From a virus, in IMG/VR virus record IMGVR_UViG_3300009702_000054, positions 1-35,850 of that record: a stretch of 35,850 nucleotides of DNA. One strand, written 5' to 3'. Shown one piece after another: positions 17,037-26,774 of this stretch. Numbering within the stretch: position 1 is the stretch's first letter; the number at the start of each line of letters is the position of its first letter. A program made the position numbers and the translations under genes. Under the pieces are notes generated by a model. It was not told the DNA's origin. It made no database searches and saw only the letters and a list, made by a program, of their open reading frames with translations.

Positions 17037-18445
17037 GAGTCGAGCACCTGCACATCGGCGTATCCGCCGAGGATGGCGACCGGGACCGGATCGGAGATCG
17101 AGATTTCGAACACGAAACCGCGCCCCACGCCAAGCCGATTCCAGATGGCGCGGGCGCCGTACTCGCCGCGCTTCCCGATCGGGCGCCACAACTCCCGTGA
17201 CCAGGTTTTCCCATCGTCGCGCGAGTAGCGCAGCATCGCTTGGGGATCCGAGCCCTGGCCGGACGTGAGCCCGACGCCGGCCTCGAACTCCACTTCGACA
17301 GAATTGACCTGGATGCGCCGCCGATCGGCATGGGAGACCGTAGTGCGCCGGGTGCGAGTGACGCTGCTCCCGTCCTCGGTGTACACGGCGGTGTCGAGTT
17401 CGTAGAGCTTCCCGGCTGTGTAGTCGCCCACGTAGTGCGCGCCGCCGAAGTAGCAATGCCCGCGCGCCCGCCAGCGCGCGAGCGACGGGCTGGTGCGTTC
17501 GTGCCATACCCCCGCCTCCACGTGGTAGATGAAGGTGCGGTTCGCCGCCGGGAAGGTCAGCACGTAGAAGGTTTGCCCGACCTGGCGGTAGACGAAGCCT
17601 TCCGCGTCGTCGGTCGCGGTGAGGCCCCCGATCTCCCACACGATGTCGTCGTCGGAAATCACCCGCGGGGTGAACCCGGAGATCATCACCACGAGCTTTC
17701 CGCCGACGTCGGTGCGGGCGAGGAAGAAGAGCGTCCCTTCGGCGAGCGCCACCGACGCCACCGCCTCGAGGCCGAGTTCGATCACCCCGTTGGCGTGACG
17801 GGTGAACGGGAAGTCGGCGGCGCCCGAGTCGTAGTAGATCTCCGTTGTGCGCGCGCCGAGCGCGTAGAGATCCTGGTGCGTGGCGGCCACGGCGAGCAGA
17901 TCGTCGGGGTCGGCCGCGGCGGAGGCGAAGTCGAGCGCGTTCCACGCGGTCGGGTCTTCGTTGGCGGAGATCGTGAATTGGTCGGAGCCCTGCGAGGCGA
18001 CGATGAAGTAGCCGTCGAGGTAAGTGACGCTGGTCGGGTTGGCCGGGAAGTCGGGGTCGGTGATCTGCGCGAACGTCACGCCGTCCCAGACGTAGCCCTT
18101 CGCGCCATCGACCAGCATCAGGTAGGCACGGCCCGCGGCGATGCTCACCCAGCCCGCCGAGGTCACCAGCGCGCCGACACTCGTCGAGGTGAGTGAGGAG
18201 TCGACCTTGTAGAGCGCGGCGCCGGCAGCCCAGTACATCGCATCACCGAACTCGACGCCGTTCGATCGCACCGCCCCCGTCGCGATACTCTTGGCCAGCG
18301 TCGTACCCGGGGTCGGGTAGAGGCTCGCAGCGTGCTTCGCCCCGGGCCCCTCCGGCACCGGGTAGAGGTTCACGCAGCGCTGCGGATTGGTGACGATCGA
18401 GCGCGCGGTGCGCTTCGGGCCGACGATGGGGAGCGGCACTCTCAT
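17033..18445 (-). CDS. packaged-DNA stabilisation / tail hub protein, P22 gp10-like
   Basis: A 470-aa protein of the phage stabilisation (P22 gp10) family, which forms part of the tail hub and plugs the portal after packaging. Recognisable blocks are TNPQRCVNLYPVPEGPGAK near the N-terminus, the beta-propeller-like middle with YLDGYFIVAS and ALGARTTEIYYDSG, and the C-terminal RPIGKRGEYGARAIWNRLG. Length is close to gp10. Neighbours are a gp4-like accessory factor and the fibre gene, as in P22 tails. Confidence 0.85.
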   Translation of the reverse strand: MRVPLPIVGPKRTARSIVTNPQRCVNLYPVPEGPGAKHAASLYPTPGTTLAKSIATGAVRSNGVEFGDAMYWAAGAALYKVDSSLTSTSVGALVTSAGWVSIAAGRAYLMLVDGAKGYVWDGVTFAQITDPDFPANPTSVTYLDGYFIVASQGSDQFTISANEDPTAWNALDFASAAADPDDLLAVAATHQDLYALGARTTEIYYDSGAADFPFTRHANGVIELGLEAVASVALAEGTLFFLARTDVGGKLVVMISGFTPRVISDDDIVWEIGGLTATDDAEGFVYRQVGQTFYVLTFPAANRTFIYHVEAGVWHERTSPSLARWRARGHCYFGGAHYVGDYTAGKLYELDTAVYTEDGSSVTRTRRTTVSHADRRRIQVNSVEVEFEAGVGLTSGQGSDPQAMLRYSRDDGKTWSRELWRPIGKRGEYGARAIWNRLGVGRGFVFEISISDPVPVAILGGYADVQVLDS

Positions 18446-18825
18446 ACCGGCTTCGGGTGCCGCGCTTTGATGGCGTCGCGCTTCGCCTTGATGGCGGTGA
18501 GCCTCGTGTGATCTCCGGCCTCGACCGCGTCGATGAGCGCGTCGAGAACGTCGCCCACCGCATTCTCGAAACCCGGCTCCGCGCCGAGGTCATGGGCGTA
18601 CTCGCGGGCGCGAGCGCGGCGGTATTCCAACTTCGCTTCGGCGTCGAGTTCTGGTGTGGTCAGCCACGTGTTGCCATCCCAGACCATGCGCACATCTGCG
18701 GGTGGGCCCGGCACCTCCAGCGCGCCCCGCGGCACGTTCGGGTGTTTGACTTCGACGCCCTTGGGGCTGCGCTTCTCGAACCCGCCCAAGTATCGGCCCG
18801 CGGCGTCCGCGTAGTACGTGGTCAT
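18442..18825 (-). CDS. tail-fibre-associated small protein (assembly chaperone-like)
   Basis: A 127-aa protein starting MTTYYADAAGRYLGGFEKR; the start overlaps the fibre gene stop (ATGA). The N-terminal 60 residues resemble short fibre-associated domains (YADAAGRYLGGF, MVWDGNTWLTTPE), and the rest is charged helices. This is the usual site and plan for a tail-fibre assembly protein. The longer frame to 18960 is shadow. Function inferred from position and composition. Confidence 0.6.
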   Translation of the reverse strand: MTTYYADAAGRYLGGFEKRSPKGVEVKHPNVPRGALEVPGPPADVRMVWDGNTWLTTPELDAEAKLEYRRARAREYAHDLGAEPGFENAVGDVLDALIDAVEAGDHTRLTAIKAKRDAIKARHPKPV

Positions 18826-20171
18826 GCGTAGGCCCTCACGATGAGCTTCCAGTTTGCGTTGGTGGTCGCCTGAATGGCGCCGGTCGTTTTGTCCAAAAGG
18901 TAAAAGGTTGTTGCGCTGGAACCGAACCGGATGTTTATATTCGTCGCATCCCAAACGCACGACGCTCCCCGAGATACGGATGCGGCGTCCAGCGCCGTGA
19001 GCACCTCGTCACCAACGGAATAGTTGTACTCGGCCGTCTTACAAACGAGCACCGCCTCCAGCACTTTGGGTTTGGCTCCTAAGCCGTGGGCGAGGGTTAG
19101 TAATCCCGCTGCGGTGATGGTCTGCTCTCCTGAGTCGTAGGACTGGGCCAGAATCATCGGCGCCCATGCGGGGTCGTTCGCCCCCATCTGGAGCACCTGC
19201 CCGCTGGTGCCCTTGGCGAGGCGAGCCGCGGCTCCCGCAGCACTCGCGATCACGATGTCGCCGCGGGTGGTGATGACATCCTGCTGCGCCGCGAGCGCCG
19301 TCCGGCCCGCGGCGGCCGTCGCGGCGGTGAGCACCGAGCGCCCGGTCGCAGTGGAGTCGCTGATCTCCGACGCCGTGTGCGTGTGCGCCGCGGGCTGATG
19401 CTCGGCCCACGCCGTGACGTTGTCGTACCAGGTGGTCCCAGGGGTCACGTCGGACGAGTGGCACCCGTAAAGCCGCAGCTTCGCGTAGCGGGCAGTCGCC
19501 GGCGGAGTCGCCGTAAAGTTCTTGTGCGTCCAGCTCGTCGGGTTGGCGGCGCTCTCGTCGTAGACCGAGGTGGTGCTGACCACCGCCTTGGCGCTGTCGT
19601 ACCAGAGCACGTCGACCACGTTGCGCACGTCGACCACCGAGCTCTTGATGTCGAACTCGACGCCGAGGTCGGTGTCCGGCGAGACCTCGAAGAAGCTCTC
19701 GCTTTCGAGGTAGCCGCCGCCGTTACCGACGCTCACGAACTTCATCGCAGCGGCGCCGTGGTTCTGATCGTTGGTGACCCGCTGGCAAGTCGCTCCGGTG
19801 TAGGTGGTGAGCGTCCATGAGTCCGGAGTGCCGTCGGCGTTGGTGTCGGTCTCGAACGATCCGTTGTCGGCCAGGTTGAAGTTGCCGAGCACGCTCGATA
19901 CCGACGGGTTAATGTTGTCCTCGGTATAGAGCGTGACGTCGGTGCTGTCCTTCACCACGACCTTGTAGCTGCCCGACAGCCAGATCGGCGCGCGCCCGTA
20001 GGCGTCGAGCACCACCGGGTTCGCGTTCGCGGTCCCGAGCGTCGAGTCGGTGTAGGTGTCCTTCGCGGTCGAGGTGCCGGGCTCGTAGAAGTAGACCTTG
20101 CCACCGGCGAGCGGCGCGCCGGCGTTGTCGAAGAGCTGCACCTCGCCGCCGAGGAAGATCGCCTTACTCAT
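18822..20171 (-). CDS. tail fibre / tailspike with P22-type head-binding domain
   Basis: A 449-aa receptor-binding protein. Residues 1-90 resemble the capsid-binding domain of P22-like spikes (GGKVYFYEPGTST, LDAYGRAPIWLSGSYKVVV). Residues 95-255 look like a carbohydrate-binding jelly-roll (NGSFETDTNADGTPDSW). A short Ala-rich trimeric linker with HTHTASEISDSTATGR follows, and then a compact beta-rich C-terminal knob. No lyase or hydrolase motif is seen, so it probably binds rather than digests surface sugar. Confidence 0.8.
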   Translation of the reverse strand: MSKAIFLGGEVQLFDNAGAPLAGGKVYFYEPGTSTAKDTYTDSTLGTANANPVVLDAYGRAPIWLSGSYKVVVKDSTDVTLYTEDNINPSVSSVLGNFNLADNGSFETDTNADGTPDSWTLTTYTGATCQRVTNDQNHGAAAMKFVSVGNGGGYLESESFFEVSPDTDLGVEFDIKSSVVDVRNVVDVLWYDSAKAVVSTTSVYDESAANPTSWTHKNFTATPPATARYAKLRLYGCHSSDVTPGTTWYDNVTAWAEHQPAAHTHTASEISDSTATGRSVLTAATAAAGRTALAAQQDVITTRGDIVIASAAGAAARLAKGTSGQVLQMGANDPAWAPMILAQSYDSGEQTITAAGLLTLAHGLGAKPKVLEAVLVCKTAEYNYSVGDEVLTALDAASVSRGASCVWDATNINIRFGSSATTFYLLDKTTGAIQATTNANWKLIVRAYA

Positions 20172-20174
20172 GGC

Positions 20175-20873
20175 CTACCCCGTGTTGATGTTGAACTGCG
20201 GCCCCGGGAGCAGCCCCTTGTCGACCGTGCTGATCGGGGGCCGGCGCGCGAAGGCGAGCCCGAGGATCGCGTTCTTCGTCGAGCGCGCCCGGGTGGCGAC
20301 GGTCACGCTCGGGTCCTTGCCGTACTCCGGGGCCAGATCGACCGCGAGGTTCCATTTCAGCGCCGGCAGGTACTCGTCGGGCACCGTGTCTTCGCTGGTG
20401 AGCGCCGCGAACGCGGTGAACGCCTTGAGGCTCTGCACGTGCAGCGTGTAGGCCTGGTCGGGAGCGAAGTCGAACTCCACCGCAACCGGGTCGGAATATT
20501 CGACGTAGATCCGCCCGGGGCGTCCCGACACGCTCTTCGATGCCATCCGCGACCACTCGCCGGCGCCCATCAGCGCCACCGGCGTGTCGGTCGCGTTCGC
20601 GTCGGAGAGGTAGGCCGTGCCGTCCTCGACCCGCACCGGAGGCGCGGCGTTCAGGGTCTCCCCGGTGCCCCAGGTGTAGGAGGCGGTACCGATGGTCAGC
20701 GCGAACGCATCCCAGGCCCGGAACGGGACGGTGAGGCCCTCGGCCTGCCAGCTCTGGAGGAGCGAGTTGAGCGCCGCGAGCCCGTCGGCGGCCTCCTCGG
20801 CGGTTGGATCGTAGCCCGCCGCGGCGACACCGATGGCGCGCAGCGCGCCGTTGATGATCGCCTGCGCCTTCAC
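20175..20873 (-). CDS. tail accessory factor, P22 gp4-like
   Basis: A 232-aa protein starting MKAQAIINGALRAIG, the typical opening of gp4-like tail accessory (head-completion) proteins, followed by LAALNSLLQSWQAEGL. These bind the portal ring after packaging and start tail assembly. Length and the location between coat and stabilisation genes agree with P22. No damage seen. Confidence 0.82.
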   Translation of the reverse strand: MKAQAIINGALRAIGVAAAGYDPTAEEAADGLAALNSLLQSWQAEGLTVPFRAWDAFALTIGTASYTWGTGETLNAAPPVRVEDGTAYLSDANATDTPVALMGAGEWSRMASKSVSGRPGRIYVEYSDPVAVEFDFAPDQAYTLHVQSLKAFTAFAALTSEDTVPDEYLPALKWNLAVDLAPEYGKDPSVTVATRARSTKNAILGLAFARRPPISTVDKGLLPGPQFNINTG

Positions 20874-20875
20874 AT

Positions 20876-21199
20876 TCAGCTTCCGGCGCCGGCCTCGAGC
20901 GCCTCGACCTCGGCGACGAGTTGCTTCACGGTGCGGCGGCGATCGATCTCGACGTCGAAGTGCTCACGCGCGTAGCGTTCGATCGCGAGCTTCTTGTCGT
21001 GCGCCGAGCCACCGAGGCTGGCGAACCAGGCGCCGAACGCGCTGGTTGGCGGGGAGTCGCCTGGCGCGGGCACCACCGATTCGGCGAACTTCGCCGGCGT
21101 GTCCACCCAGCCCTCGGCCTTCTCGGGCAACGCATCGGAGTCGAAGATCTTGCCCTCGCGAGCCTGCTCCGGGTGGTACAGATACGTCGGATGACCCAT
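20876..21199 (-). CDS. conserved short phage head-tail region protein
   Basis: A 107-aa protein with the recognisable N-terminus PTYLYHPEQAREGKIFDSD and GWVDTPAKF, found in many short phage proteins downstream of coat genes. The C-terminal 45 residues (LAIERYAREHFDVEIDRR) resemble a small helical SAP- or HeH-like domain. A strong GGAGGTGA ribosome site lies a few bases before the ATG. Function unknown. Confidence 0.65.
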   Translation of the reverse strand: MGHPTYLYHPEQAREGKIFDSDALPEKAEGWVDTPAKFAESVVPAPGDSPPTSAFGAWFASLGGSAHDKKLAIERYAREHFDVEIDRRRTVKQLVAEVEALEAGAGS

Positions 21200-21218
21200 A
21201 CGTCACCTCCGCAGATGC

Positions 21219-21242
21219 GGGGCGGGGCCGAAACCCCGCCCC
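21219..21242 (-). terminator. strong GC hairpin after the coat gene (attenuator candidate)
   Basis: A perfect 9-bp stem (GGGGCGGGG with CCCCGCCCC) and 6-base loop lies 13 bases after the coat gene stop. No T-run follows on the minus strand, so it is not a classical intrinsic terminator. It may stabilise the coat mRNA 3' end or partly reduce transcription of the tail genes. Confidence 0.5.
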
Positions 21243-21255
21243 GGGCCGGGCGGCC

Positions 21256-22461
21256 TCAGTTGTTGGCGATGCGGGCCGCGAGCGCCCCGCGCAACGTCTT
21301 GAACCCGTACAGCACGTCGAGGCGGCACGGGAACTTGTCGTTGTTGATGTCGTAGGCGCGCACGATCCGCATCGAGATCCCGTCGTAGACCTCGCGCGAG
21401 GCGAAGTCGACGCCCTTCGGCATCACCAGGTCGGCGGTCGCGAACGCGAACGCCTCCTTGTGGTGCGCGAGCGAGATCCCGTGGGCGGCGCCCGACGTGC
21501 CGACCACGGTGATCGCCGCGTTGTCGGCCGGCGAGCCGGTCACGTTCTGCTTCGCCCCGGTGGTCACGATCGACGGGGAAATCGCCAGCGTCGCCGGGCC
21601 GGTCGTCGCACCCGAGTCCGCGTCGGCGGTGACCACGAACTGCTGCAGCACACCTGTGTCGGCCTTGGTCTCCGGGTGGACCCGGTTGACGCCGGCGATG
21701 GTGAACACGTCGCCCTGCAACAGAATTCCGGTGGTGCTGTTCGTCCAGCCGTCGGTGATCAGCGACGCGCCGGTCTGGTAGGCGCCGTTGACGAGCGGCG
21801 TGCCCGTCTTGACGCCCACGGTATGCGACGGCACCAGCGTGGTCTCGTAGATCTCCCCGAAGCCCGCGGTGCGGCCGACGAGGCCCTCGCGGTATTGCTT
21901 GGCGATCTGGGTGCTGTCCTGGAACAGTCCCTTCAAGGCATCCACGAGATCGACGTTGTCCTGCGTGTTCAGGCACAGGCAGCGCTGGCCGTAAGGGGCC
22001 AGGTTGTCGGTCAGGAGCTTGCGGGCCGCCATCAGCTTGGCGAAGGTCGCCGCGCTGCCGACGTTGTTCGCCTGGTTGTACACGTCCTTGTACATCGAGA
22101 ACGCATCGGCCTCGATGGTCGCGGCGAGCACCGCCATCGCCGGCTCGATGATCCTCTTCGAGAAGTCGTCGAGTGACATCGTGAGATCGACGGAGGTGAA
22201 GTTGAGATCGACACCCTTCTGGGTGGCGACCTGCAGCGTGGTGGTCGACTCGGTGGTGTCCTGGGTCGACAGGGTGGCGCCGGTGCGAACCACGTATTGG
22301 TTCGGGAGCCGGATCTGGAGCGAGTCGCCGATCTTCGCGCCACTCTTGGCGAAGCGATCGTCGTACTCGCGGACGATGGAACCGACGAAAGTGAGTTTCT
22401 GGTGGAGGATCCGGAGCGCCTCCCGCGTCACCGCCGTTGGCGTGATCAGGGTGTTGGCCAT
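21256..22461 (-). CDS. major capsid protein, P22 gp5-like coat
   Basis: A 401-aa coat protein of the P22 family (HK97 fold with an inserted domain). Typical features are the N-terminal helix TREALRILHQKLTFVGSIVREYDDRF, the KIGDSLQIRLPNQYVVRTG segment, and a beta-rich middle and C-terminal GFKTLRGALAARIANN. Length is close to P22 gp5 (430 aa). The scaffold gene lies upstream and the portal before it, as expected. It should form the T=7 shell with the scaffold. Confidence 0.9.
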   Translation of the reverse strand: MANTLITPTAVTREALRILHQKLTFVGSIVREYDDRFAKSGAKIGDSLQIRLPNQYVVRTGATLSTQDTTESTTTLQVATQKGVDLNFTSVDLTMSLDDFSKRIIEPAMAVLAATIEADAFSMYKDVYNQANNVGSAATFAKLMAARKLLTDNLAPYGQRCLCLNTQDNVDLVDALKGLFQDSTQIAKQYREGLVGRTAGFGEIYETTLVPSHTVGVKTGTPLVNGAYQTGASLITDGWTNSTTGILLQGDVFTIAGVNRVHPETKADTGVLQQFVVTADADSGATTGPATLAISPSIVTTGAKQNVTGSPADNAAITVVGTSGAAHGISLAHHKEAFAFATADLVMPKGVDFASREVYDGISMRIVRAYDINNDKFPCRLDVLYGFKTLRGALAARIANN

Positions 22462-22473
22462 TTGAGGTCTACC

Positions 22474-23400
22474 TCATCGCTTGGTGAGTGCCCCGTTCCT
22501 CCACCGCATCCAGTCGTCGGTGGTCATGCGCTCGGGATTCGGCACACCGCCGCGCCCGGCCGAGCTCACTGGCTCGATCACGGGCGCGGCGCTCGCCGGC
22601 CCCGGGCCGGATGGTACGCTCGCCTGCTGTTCCACAGGTGGCGCAGCGGGAGACAATCCCCTCGTCGCGGACACCTGACCGATGGCGAGGGCAATGCTCA
22701 CGGGGTCGGGGAGCGAGGCGATCTCGGCACAGACCTCGGGGTGCGCCGCCAGGTAGTAGGCGACCTCCGCACCGTCCTCGGCCCGCATCAGCACGTCGGC
22801 CATCGGAGCCGTGATCGGCAACGCCGGGTCGAGCACCTTCTGCTCGAAGTCCGGGTGCCTGGTCTTGACGTCCGCTACCTGCTCTGCCCATGCGTCCGTC
22901 GCGGCGGTGTGCTCGGCCTGCGCGCGGATCTCGTCGAGATCCGGTGCTTCGCCAGCCTCGGCGTCGCTTGCCGAGCGCTCTGCCGCGAGCCTCTGCTCCA
23001 CTCGGTGCGAGACCAGGGCGTCGACGTATTCCTCGTAGGTTCCGAAGTCCTCCTGTCGGGGTTCCGGCTTCGCGGGAGTCGCCGCGGCCTCGGCCCGTTT
23101 CAGTGCGGTTTCGGCAGCCTTTTGGAGCGCGTCACGCGCGGTCTCGGCAGCCTTGAGCTTGCCCTTCAGCCTGCGGATGAGTTTCGCGGTATCGCCTTTC
23201 TGGTGATCAGTCTGGCGATCCGAATCGGCCTCTCCATCGCCGTCCGGCTTTGCGGCGCCGGCCTGGCCTGTCGCGCTGGGCGCGTCCGACGTTTCGCCCG
23301 GGGAGGGATCAGCCGTCGGAAGGCTGGCGAGCTCTTCGGGGGGCGCCCCGGCCTCCGTGGCCTGGGCGTTCGCGTCGCTCGCGGTGTCGTTGGGATCCAT
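22474..23400 (-). CDS. scaffolding protein
   Basis: A 308-aa highly charged, Ala/Pro/Glu-rich protein. The disordered N-terminus (1-70) is followed by a coiled coil (75-115), the EDFGTYEEYVDALVSHRVEQRL segment common in podovirus scaffolds, helices, and a short C-terminal MTTDDWMRWRNGALTKR, the coat-binding helix-turn-helix-like tail. It assembles the procapsid and leaves during packaging. Position between portal and coat supports this. Confidence 0.82.
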   Translation of the reverse strand: MDPNDTASDANAQATEAGAPPEELASLPTADPSPGETSDAPSATGQAGAAKPDGDGEADSDRQTDHQKGDTAKLIRRLKGKLKAAETARDALQKAAETALKRAEAAATPAKPEPRQEDFGTYEEYVDALVSHRVEQRLAAERSASDAEAGEAPDLDEIRAQAEHTAATDAWAEQVADVKTRHPDFEQKVLDPALPITAPMADVLMRAEDGAEVAYYLAAHPEVCAEIASLPDPVSIALAIGQVSATRGLSPAAPPVEQQASVPSGPGPASAAPVIEPVSSAGRGGVPNPERMTTDDWMRWRNGALTKR

Positions 23401-23424
23401 TGTAGTAGTCCTCGTGGGTGAAAT

Positions 23425-25428
23425 CTAGGCTCCAGCGCCCATCACTTGCTGCAGGGCTTCGGCGACCACCTGGCGGATGTGCTGGTCGAGCGCGGTCGGA
23501 TCGAGGGGCGCCCCTGGTGCTTGCGGGGGCTGGAACTGCGCGAGCGTGGCGTTGGCCTCGGCGATTTTCGCCTCGGCCTCGGCGCCGCGAGCCTGCAACT
23601 CGAGCTCCGCCACCTGCGCCTGCATCTGCTCGGCCGGACTCGGCGCGGGCGGCTGCGGCGGCCCGTCGTCGCCTCCGGGGGCCGTCAACTGCGGCGGCAG
23701 CGTGCGGGTGATCCGCTCGGCCAGCTCGTCGGCTCCGGGCCAGTCCATGTTCCGCGCGAGGATGTCGGAGGCGATCTCGCCGAGTTTCGGCACCGAGCGG
23801 AAGAGCTCGATCATCGCGTCGACCGCCTGGGCGCGTTGCGTGGTGTAGGCCGGCCCGGTGGTGACGCGCACCCCGAAGCGGGCCGCGCCGAGATCGGCGA
23901 CGGTGATCATCGCCCCGCTCTGCTCGTCGCGCACCTGCTGGTTGACCTTGACCCACGCCTCACGGTCACCCTCGAGACCCAGGCGTACAACCCGCTCCCC
24001 GGTGTAGACGTGCGGGATGAGGTCCACAAGCACCAGGCCGGCGTACTCCATCGCGCGCGCGAAATTGTCGTGAAACGCGAAGGATCCGACATCGCCCTCC
24101 TGCTGGCGGAGCTGGATCGCCTTGCCGCTGGTCTCATTGCTGCGCGCGCCCAGCGAGGCGTCGTGCAGGCCCGTCGTGGCCTTCATGTCTTCGGCGGCCG
24201 AGGCGACCTGCTGCCCGAAGCCGGAGGACGGCAGCGCCGGGGGCTGGCGCTGGGGCGCGGGAACCGAGCCTTCATGTGAATCGTAGGGCAGCACCGAGAG
24301 GTTCGTCGTGTTGGCGCTCTCCCACAGATTTTTGTACTTGGCGATCGCCTGGACGTCGGCCACGTACGGAGCTTTGGGGGCGAGCGCCACCGCCTCGACC
24401 TCCGCGCCGCGGTGGTAGTTGTACATCCGCTGCGCGTCCTTGGCGTTGCGGATGAGTCCGCGCAGGCTCGGCTTCCCCTCGCGATTGATGACCTTCCCGA
24501 AGGACGGGATGAGCGGCACGTAGCGCCCCGGCCAGTCGACCGGGCCCTGCAGCACCTTCGCCCCGGAGACCTTGTACCAGCGCATCTTGTGGCGCACGGT
24601 CCGGCGGTGGTTCACCACCTGGATGCCCGCCGCCGCGAGCTCGTCGAGCACCGGCTGCACGTCGGAGGCGAACACGATCCGCCCGTCGCTCAACGCCAAC
24701 AGTTCGTCCTGCACCCGATCCCGCTTGAAGAATTCCGCGATCCGCACCCCGGTCTCGGTGTACCAGCGCCCGCGGTCGTCGCCGAGCGCGTCGACCTCGA
24801 TGTCGGAGGCGACCGCGTCGTCGCCGAACTGGCTCTTGAAGGCGGCCGCGGTGACGATCTCGGTCACGATCCCCCAATCGGCATGCTGCGGGCCGCGCAG
24901 CACCGCGGCCGGCGGCAGGTAGACGGTGAATGGGTTGAAGATCTGCTCGAGCACCAACTCGGCGTCGAAACTGTCGCCGACGTAGCGGGTATTCACCCGG
25001 AAGGCACCGAACCCGGCGTTCACCATCTGCTCGAAGGCGTGGGTGCGCGCGAACAGCGCCTCCGGCGTCGACTGGATCGAGGTCAGGATCCCGTCGTAGA
25101 CCTCGGCCAGGGTGAACCGGGCGTCGCCACCCACCGCAGGGATCTTCTGCTGATCCTCCGCAGCCCGCCCGACCGGGACCGCATGGATGGCGATCCGCGC
25201 CTGGCGATGGTCGCCTACGACCTGGTCGACGTAGGTCGGCAACCGATTGAAGGTCAGGCACGGCCGGCCCTCGTCCTCTCGCTCCCTCTTGGTCGCCGTG
25301 GGCCACTGGTCGCCATCGAGGAACGCGAGATCGTCGAGCGCGTTCTCCCGGTTGTCGGTCTCGAAGTTGGCCGCCTCCTTCAGGGCGTCGCGGACTTCGA
25401 TGAGAATGTCGTCGCTGTTGTCGCTCAT
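23425..25428 (-). CDS. portal protein, P22 gp1-like
   Basis: A 667-aa portal of the P22 type; twelve copies form the vertex through which DNA is packed and leaves. Recognised blocks: DDLAFLDGDQWP near residue 40, RPCLTFNRLPTYVDQVVGDHRQ, the wing and stem regions, and a long Gln/Ala-rich C-terminal barrel. The ATG at 25428 overlaps the terminase stop and is preferred over the one at 25440. Length near 700 aa fits the family. Confidence 0.92.
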   Translation of the reverse strand: MSDNSDDILIEVRDALKEAANFETDNRENALDDLAFLDGDQWPTATKREREDEGRPCLTFNRLPTYVDQVVGDHRQARIAIHAVPVGRAAEDQQKIPAVGGDARFTLAEVYDGILTSIQSTPEALFARTHAFEQMVNAGFGAFRVNTRYVGDSFDAELVLEQIFNPFTVYLPPAAVLRGPQHADWGIVTEIVTAAAFKSQFGDDAVASDIEVDALGDDRGRWYTETGVRIAEFFKRDRVQDELLALSDGRIVFASDVQPVLDELAAAGIQVVNHRRTVRHKMRWYKVSGAKVLQGPVDWPGRYVPLIPSFGKVINREGKPSLRGLIRNAKDAQRMYNYHRGAEVEAVALAPKAPYVADVQAIAKYKNLWESANTTNLSVLPYDSHEGSVPAPQRQPPALPSSGFGQQVASAAEDMKATTGLHDASLGARSNETSGKAIQLRQQEGDVGSFAFHDNFARAMEYAGLVLVDLIPHVYTGERVVRLGLEGDREAWVKVNQQVRDEQSGAMITVADLGAARFGVRVTTGPAYTTQRAQAVDAMIELFRSVPKLGEIASDILARNMDWPGADELAERITRTLPPQLTAPGGDDGPPQPPAPSPAEQMQAQVAELELQARGAEAEAKIAEANATLAQFQPPQAPGAPLDPTALDQHIRQVVAEALQQVMGAGA

Positions 25429-26774
25429 GCTGCCATCCATCCACCGTTACGCGGCCGATTCGGCCGGGTTGTCCAGGTATCGTCGACGGGCTCTGCGACG
25501 AGCCCCGGGAAGAGTTCGGTCAGTACCCATATGAGTGCGTCGGCGCGGTTCGGGGACCCCTCGCCGGTGTAGCCGTAGGTCGTGAAGGCGGTCAGTTCGT
25601 CCTCGAGGTCGCCGAAGCGCCCGACGTGGCGCACCTTCCCCGCCTCGTAGAGCGCGCTGATCGGCTCGGCGCGCACCACCTTCCCGCGGCTCGCGTGGAC
25701 CTGCTTGTACGGGGTCCGCGCCCGCGAGGTCTGGATCACGTGCTCGACCATCGCGCCGCCGAAGTTGCCCTCACCGACGACCAGATCGGCCGCGTGGCGG
25801 TCGAAGGCCGTGGTCGCCACCGTGCCCCAGGTAGCCGGGCCGGCCTTGACGGTCAGATCTTCGAGCACGTAGGCGTTGCCGTCGGTCCCCAGCGCCGCGA
25901 CCGAGACGCCGATCTCGTCGTTGTTGGCGTTGTCCTCGTCGCCGGCGCCGGACGGGTCGACCCCCACCAGCACGCGCTGGAAGTCCGGCACCCGGCCGTC
26001 GAGCACCCGCCACTTCTCGATCGTCTCGTAGGGGAAGAGCTGGTTCGGGGTCGCGTCGGCGAACACGCCGTCGAGGAATCGCCGCCGCATTCGCGCGGGC
26101 ATGCCAGCCAGCGTGCTCTCGATGTAGCCCTCCGGCAGGTGCTCGCGATTGTGCACCGGGTTCATCTGCAGGTGGGCGTAGTCGCCGGGGTCGGCGAGGG
26201 GCTGCTTGGTCTCCGGATCGCGGGCCTCGATGAACAGTCGATGCAGCCAGTGCGCCGTGTTCGGGGGGTTGCAGTCGTAGTACATCTTGCGCTTGAGCGC
26301 TCGCTCGCCGCCGTCGATGGTGTACGTGCACGCCTGGGCGAGACGGGTCAGCGCGACGTTGCGCGCGCTCCACGAGATCTGCGAGGCCTCGTTGAGGAAG
26401 ATGCTCGCGTGCTCCTGGCCGAGCACCTTCTCGACGCGCTCCTTGTCGTCGAGGCCGCCGAACCAGATCTGCGCGCCGTTCTCGAACTCCGCGAACCAGG
26501 TCGATCGATCGAGCCGGTAGCGGCGCTCCGGGAAACCCCCGCGCATCAGCTTCGGGAAGGTGTCCTCGATGACGGAGGCCTTCACATGGGCAAACCGGAA
26601 ACGCAGCACCGCGTGGCGCGAGCGTTCAGCCTTCAACGCCCGCAGCACGATGGCGCGCAGGACCAGGAAGGTCTTGCCGCTGCGCGAGCCGCCGTAGAGC
26701 AGGCAGTGGGTGGCCGGCGAGGCCAGCAGCCGGTTCCCCTCCCGCTGGCGCGCGGTGAGTTCAAAGCTCGGCAT
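25425..26774 (-). CDS. terL: terminase large subunit
   Basis: A 449-aa packaging motor. The ATPase has Walker A GGSRSGKT at residues 28-35 and a Walker B-like IFLNEAS at about 125-131, with Asn where Asp is usual and the catalytic Glu kept. The nuclease domain starts at VGVDPSGAGDED with D273 and includes NNDEIG and, near the C-terminus, RADALIW. With the P22-type portal and coat, headful packaging is expected, which agrees with a circularly permuted genome. Confidence 0.93.
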   Translation of the reverse strand: MPSFELTARQREGNRLLASPATHCLLYGGSRSGKTFLVLRAIVLRALKAERSRHAVLRFRFAHVKASVIEDTFPKLMRGGFPERRYRLDRSTWFAEFENGAQIWFGGLDDKERVEKVLGQEHASIFLNEASQISWSARNVALTRLAQACTYTIDGGERALKRKMYYDCNPPNTAHWLHRLFIEARDPETKQPLADPGDYAHLQMNPVHNREHLPEGYIESTLAGMPARMRRRFLDGVFADATPNQLFPYETIEKWRVLDGRVPDFQRVLVGVDPSGAGDEDNANNDEIGVSVAALGTDGNAYVLEDLTVKAGPATWGTVATTAFDRHAADLVVGEGNFGGAMVEHVIQTSRARTPYKQVHASRGKVVRAEPISALYEAGKVRHVGRFGDLEDELTAFTTYGYTGEGSPNRADALIWVLTELFPGLVAEPVDDTWTTRPNRPRNGGWMAA

